Shown here one piece after another: positions 61,020-64,000 of a stretch of 64,000 bases of DNA (its first letter is position 1; each line of letters begins with the position of its first letter). The stretch comes from Streptomyces sp. HmicA12. Lineage in GTDB: Bacteria; Actinomycetota; Actinomycetes; Streptomycetales; Streptomycetaceae. A model generated the notes under the pieces. It was not told where the DNA came from, searched no databases, and saw only the letters and a list, made by a program, of their open reading frames with translations. The DNA is taken from the NCBI RefSeq assembly GCF_000373565.1, contig NZ_KB891801.1:186001-250000 (forward strand), read 5' to 3'. A program made the position numbers and the translations under genes.

Positions 61020-61046
61020 CGGATCTCTCTCCACTCGGTCGGTCGG

Positions 61047-61571
61047 TCAGGCGGTCGTGGGGACCGGGGTCCGCGCGTGGGCGGTGAAGGTGCCGCGGGC
61101 CAGCGAGTTCAGCGTCAGGTGGAAGCCGGTGAGCGCGGCGGGCGTCCCCTCGTCCACCGGCAGTTCGGCGACGCTCAGCGCGTGCACCGCGAAGATGTAG
61201 CGGTGGGCGCGGTCACCGGGCGGCGGGGCGGCGCCCGCGTACCCGACGGTGCCCAGGTCGTTGCGGAGCGCGCGGCCGATGCCGGGCTCCCCGCCGGCGG
61301 GCAGGCCGAGCACGTGGGCCGGGAGGTCCGCAAGGATCCAGTGCCACACGCCGCCCGGGGTGGGGGCGTCGGGGTCGAAGCAGGTCACCGCGTACGAGAC
61401 GGTGCCCTCGGGGCCCGGCCCCCAGGCGAGGGCCGGGCTGACGTTGCCGCCCTCCAGGAAGTGGGCCCCGGCCAGCGAGCCGCCTTCCTCGACGTCGTCC
61501 GAGAGGAGCCGGAGGGACGGGAGTTCGGGGAGGAAGGCGTAGGGGTCGGGCGGAACGGAGCGCTTCAGCAC
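61047..61571 (-). CDS. YbhB/YbcL (PEBP, Raf kinase inhibitor-like) protein
   Basis: 174 aa. CFDPDAPTPGGVWHWILADLPA (in two parts) and DRAHRYIFAVHAL are the two PEBP signatures that form the anion-binding pocket; GGNVSPALAW is also conserved. Bacterial functions are mostly unknown. Located in the operon between the MFS and the second YrdC gene; such proteins do occur inside biosynthetic clusters. Confidence 0.88.
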   Translation of the reverse strand: MLKRSVPPDPYAFLPELPSLRLLSDDVEEGGSLAGAHFLEGGNVSPALAWGPGPEGTVSYAVTCFDPDAPTPGGVWHWILADLPAHVLGLPAGGEPGIGRALRNDLGTVGYAGAAPPPGDRAHRYIFAVHALSVAELPVDEGTPAALTGFHLTLNSLARGTFTAHARTPVPTTA

Positions 61572-61620
61572 GGTGGGTTCTCTCCTCGGTGAGGGGGTCG
61601 GGGAAACGGGGCGGGCCGGA

Positions 61621-62859
61621 TCAGGCGGCCTGCCGCGAGGGAGCGGGAGTCGCGGCGGGAGCGGGGACCGGGGCGGGCCGGCGCAGGATCAGCCGGACGG
61701 CCACGGCCTGGCCCGCGAGGACCAGCGCCGCGCACCCGGCCAGGGCTCCCTCGGGGCTGTGGCCGAGGCCGAGCCACAGGCCCGAACCGGACAGCAGGGC
61801 CGCCTGGAGGATGCCCTGGCGCCGCTCCAGACCCCGGGTCACCCGCTGGCGCTCCGGGGCGGGCAGGCCCGTCATGGCGGGGCCGAGGAAACCCATCGTG
61901 GTCGGCCGGACGGTGCCGCCCGCCAGGCCCAGGAACGCGGTGGCGCAGACCGTGCCGACCGCGCCGCCGAACGCCGCGAGCAGCAGGCCGAGCGCCATCG
62001 CCGCGCTGCTGAGCCAGAACAACGACACCGCCGCGACCGCCGCGTACCGGCGCTGCCACACCGCGGCAAGCCGCACGGAGAGCAGCCCGCACAGCGTGTA
62101 CAGACCGAGCACCGCCCCGAACGCGGCCACCGAGAGCCGCACTCCGAAGAAGAGCACCAGCGGCAGCAGCAGGGTGTAGGCGGTGAGCAGCACGGCGCGG
62201 GACACCGAGTAGTACGCGGACCACATCCGCACCTCCCACGGCAGCGCCCGCCGCACTGCGGGCTCCTTGGGTCCCCCGGGGGCCCGCGCCGCGGTGACGG
62301 ACTCGGACCGCAACGCCCGCGCGCCGCCCGGCGGCCACACCACCGCCGCGGCGATCGCGCAGCCCAGCACCGACAGGGCGAACGGCACCCGCGCCTGCGC
62401 GCTGTAGGCGACGGCGCCGAGCGCTCCGGCGGCGAACGAGATCAGGAACATGCCGGCCTGGACCCGCGTCTCCCCGCGCCGGTGCCGTTCGCCGGACGTC
62501 AGCGACGAGGCGAGGGCGGCGTCCGTGCCCGCCGTCAGACAGAACCCGAGGCCGGACAGGAGCTGGGAGACGGTCGCGCTCGCCGCGGACACCGGCGCGA
62601 GCAGCACCAGCAGTCCCGCGATCTTGACGGCCTCCCCCACCACCAGGCACCCCGCCAGGCTCAGCCGCCTGCGCAGCGGGGCCACCACGTGGTCGCCGAG
62701 CGCCGCGGTCAGGCCGTACAGGGCGAGCAGCAGCGCCGTGGCGGCAGCGCCGAAGCCCTGCTGGACGAGGAAGACGACCACGACCGGGAGGTGGAAGTAG
62801 GCGCGGGAGACGACGCGGTAGGCCTGTACCCGGCCCGCGTAGCCCGGTGCGGCACTCAT
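61621..62859 (-). CDS. MFS transporter
   Basis: 412 aa, about 12 helices (YFHLPVVVVFLVQQGFGAAATALLLALYG; SLAGCLVVGEAVKIAGLLVLLA; AFGAVLGLYTLCGLLSVRLAAVW). Weak motif A (GLTAALGDHVVAPLRRRLS) compared with the two DHA2 exporters. Likely exporter of, or self-resistance to, the cluster product. ATG 62859 overlaps the YrdC stop (ATGA), so it is translationally coupled. C-terminal tail Pro/Ala-rich. Confidence 0.87.
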   Translation of the reverse strand: MSAAPGYAGRVQAYRVVSRAYFHLPVVVVFLVQQGFGAAATALLLALYGLTAALGDHVVAPLRRRLSLAGCLVVGEAVKIAGLLVLLAPVSAASATVSQLLSGLGFCLTAGTDAALASSLTSGERHRRGETRVQAGMFLISFAAGALGAVAYSAQARVPFALSVLGCAIAAAVVWPPGGARALRSESVTAARAPGGPKEPAVRRALPWEVRMWSAYYSVSRAVLLTAYTLLLPLVLFFGVRLSVAAFGAVLGLYTLCGLLSVRLAAVWQRRYAAVAAVSLFWLSSAAMALGLLLAAFGGAVGTVCATAFLGLAGGTVRPTTMGFLGPAMTGLPAPERQRVTRGLERRQGILQAALLSGSGLWLGLGHSPEGALAGCAALVLAGQAVAVRLILRRPAPVPAPAATPAPSRQAA

Positions 62860-63500
62860 GGGGTCAACCCCGGCAGGTACGGGGCGAGTTCCTCGGCCGG
62901 CAGGTCGCCCTGGCGGAGCACGGCGGGCGTGCCGAGCAGGCTGACGATGGTGCTGCTGCGGGTCGCCTTGGAGGGCGCCTCGCCGCGGACGATCAGGTCG
63001 CAGTGGTCGCCGATGTGCTCGCGGGCGATGTCGAAGGTGACCAGGCCCTCGTCCATGGTGCCGCTGATGTTGGCGGAGGTCGCGGCGAGCGGCAGCCCGC
63101 TGTAGAGCGACAGCAGGTTGAGCACCGGGCTGACGTTGTGCACGACGGACACGGTGGGGCGGCCCGAGGTCACCCAGTCGGGGACGATCTCCCGCTTCTC
63201 CATCACCAGGTTCAGCGGCCCCGGCCAGAACCGTTCCACCAGCGCGTCCACGTCCACGCCCGCGGGACGGCGGCCCCATCGTGCCCAGTCCGCGGGGCTG
63301 GAGACGAACAGCGTCAGCGGCTTGCCGCCGTCACGGCGCTTCATCTCGTACAGGCGGCCGCAGACGTCCTCCAGGAACGGATTGCAGAAGACCCCGTAGT
63401 TGGTGTCGGTCTGGGCGGCCACCACCGCGCCCGCCCGCAGGGCCTCCCCGGCCCGCAGCAGGCCCGCGCCGTCCCGTGCGTCGACGATCTCCGCGCTCAT
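62856..63500 (-). CDS. Sua5/YrdC/YciO-family protein (canonical type)
   Basis: 214 aa. The nucleotide/threonine site is intact: KRRDGGKPLTLFV (KRxxxKPL), FWPGPLNLVME, GRPTVSVV and ATSANISGTMDEG (SxxNxSG). Housekeeping YrdC makes threonylcarbamoyl-AMP for tRNA t6A; this copy is embedded by ATGA overlaps between a LeuD-like gene and a transporter gene, so it more probably has a pathway role. Length suits single-domain YrdC rather than Sua5. Confidence 0.88.
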   Translation of the reverse strand: MSAEIVDARDGAGLLRAGEALRAGAVVAAQTDTNYGVFCNPFLEDVCGRLYEMKRRDGGKPLTLFVSSPADWARWGRRPAGVDVDALVERFWPGPLNLVMEKREIVPDWVTSGRPTVSVVHNVSPVLNLLSLYSGLPLAATSANISGTMDEGLVTFDIAREHIGDHCDLIVRGEAPSKATRSSTIVSLLGTPAVLRQGDLPAEELAPYLPGLTP

Positions 63501-64000
63501 GCCGTCACTCCCGAGTTCTCGAAGGTCTCCTCGACCTGGCCGTTGGTGCGCGGCATCCAGGACGGACGCGCCGCCTCGTGCCGGCGGACGGCCTCTTCGG
63601 CGGAGGAGGCCATGTCGATCAGGTCCATGCCGTGGGTGAGCCGGAACCGGGCCCCCTCGTCGAGGAGGAACGGCTCGTCGAGCACGCCGGCGGACTCACA
63701 GGTGACGGTGACCTTCAGCAGGTCCACCGTGATCAGCGCCCGGGGGTCGGCGGTGACCGCGGCCATGATCCTCCGGGTCGCCTCCTCGCCGAGGGTGACG
63801 GGCACCAGGCCCACATTGGGGAGGTTGTTGCGGAAGATGTCGGCGAAGCCGGGGGCGACGACCGCCTTGAAGCCGTAGTCGCGCAGCGCCCAGGGAGCGT
63901 GCTCGCGCGAGGAGCCGCAGCCGAAGTTGGGCCCGGACACCAGCACCGTGGCGCCCGCGCGCTCCGGCCGGTTCAGGACGAACTCCGGGTCCCTGCGCCA
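63497..64000 (-). CDS. LeuD-like aconitase-family small subunit (5' part missing)
   Basis: 167 residues seen; the N-terminus is beyond the right edge. FGCGSSREHAPWALRDYGFKAVVAPGFADIFRNN (in parts) is the swivel-domain signature of 3-isopropylmalate dehydratase small subunit. In LeuCD this domain pairs with an Fe-S large subunit to isomerise 2- to 3-hydroxy diacids. The neighbours are not leucine genes, so it is likely a pathway-specific hydro-lyase subunit with a LeuC-like partner outside the window. Its stop overlaps the YrdC start as ATGA. Confidence 0.85.
   Translation of the reverse strand, partial: WRRDPEFVLNRPERAGATVLVSGPNFGCGSSREHAPWALRDYGFKAVVAPGFADIFRNNLPNVGLVPVTLGEEATRRIMAAVTADPRALITVDLLKVTVTCESAGVLDEPFLLDEGARFRLTHGMDLIDMASSAEEAVRRHEAARPSWMPRTNGQVEETFENSGVTA

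Overview
The window looks like chromosomal DNA of a Streptomyces. G+C and third-position G/C are very high. GTG starts are common, and many genes start inside the stop codon of the gene before. Markers typical of the genus include an HrdD-type sigma factor, FbiC for cofactor F420, an XRE regulator paired with a DUF397 peptide, a GOLPH3-like protein, bld-type TTA codon rarity and Tat/lipoprotein signals. The fru genes, hrdD, the SCO4439-like carboxypeptidase and fbiC also occur in S. coelicolor, but here they sit in blocks separated by variable genes.

Layout. 1-2.9 kb: a fructose PTS operon (fruR-fruK-fruA) running off the left edge. 3-5.3 kb: a 3alpha,20beta-hydroxysteroid dehydrogenase divergent from an orphan solute-binding lipoprotein. 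5.4-9.1 kb: a drug-type MFS exporter divergent from a WYL regulator, then hrdD with a SigR-type promoter. 9.4-15 kb: GNAT, questin-oxidase-like protein, DODA-type dioxygenase/MarR, TetR/MFS. 15.3-18.4 kb: a secreted M6-type protease and an acyl-CoA synthetase. 18.4-26.2 kb: an FtsX/MacB-type ABC pair divergent from a two-component system, then an NB-ARC/TPR protein. 26.2-27.3 kb: tRNA-Arg(CCT), a strong terminator and a phosphorothioate-DNA-type HNH nuclease. 27.4-31.2 kb: SRPBCC, SAM methyltransferase, CelD-type and RimJ-type acyltransferases, DoxX. 31.3-33.6 kb: an Entner-Doudoroff operon (KDG kinase, IclR, KDPG aldolase). 33.7-37.6 kb: two divergent paralogous membrane proteins. 37.7-42.8 kb: a D-Ala-D-Ala carboxypeptidase with a ~425-residue cytoplasmic extension, GPP34, XRE and DUF397. 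43-47.9 kb: an unknown protein/SDR pair around a TetR-like palindrome, a sodium:solute symporter and an ADP-ribosylglycohydrolase. 48.2-57.3 kb: secreted phosphatase, fbiC, small membrane protein, PHP hydrolase, Nudix, DinB, HAD and an APC permease.

57.9-64 kb is the most unusual part. A six-gene minus-strand operon runs in from beyond the right edge: LeuD-like aconitase-family subunit, Sua5/YrdC protein, MFS exporter, PEBP-like protein, a second divergent YrdC protein, and an IS701-type DDE protein that lacks its catalytic Glu. It converges on a clavaminate-synthase-like Fe(II)/2-oxoglutarate oxygenase. I read it as one end of an uncharacterised small-molecule cluster.

Other patterns cross region borders. 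A 23-bp operator at the MFS/WYL promoter recurs with one mismatch 47.6 kb away in front of the DinB gene. A dispersed intergenic repeat (GGGGCGCGGGGAACTGCGCG core) occurs at least five times, usually just downstream of genes.
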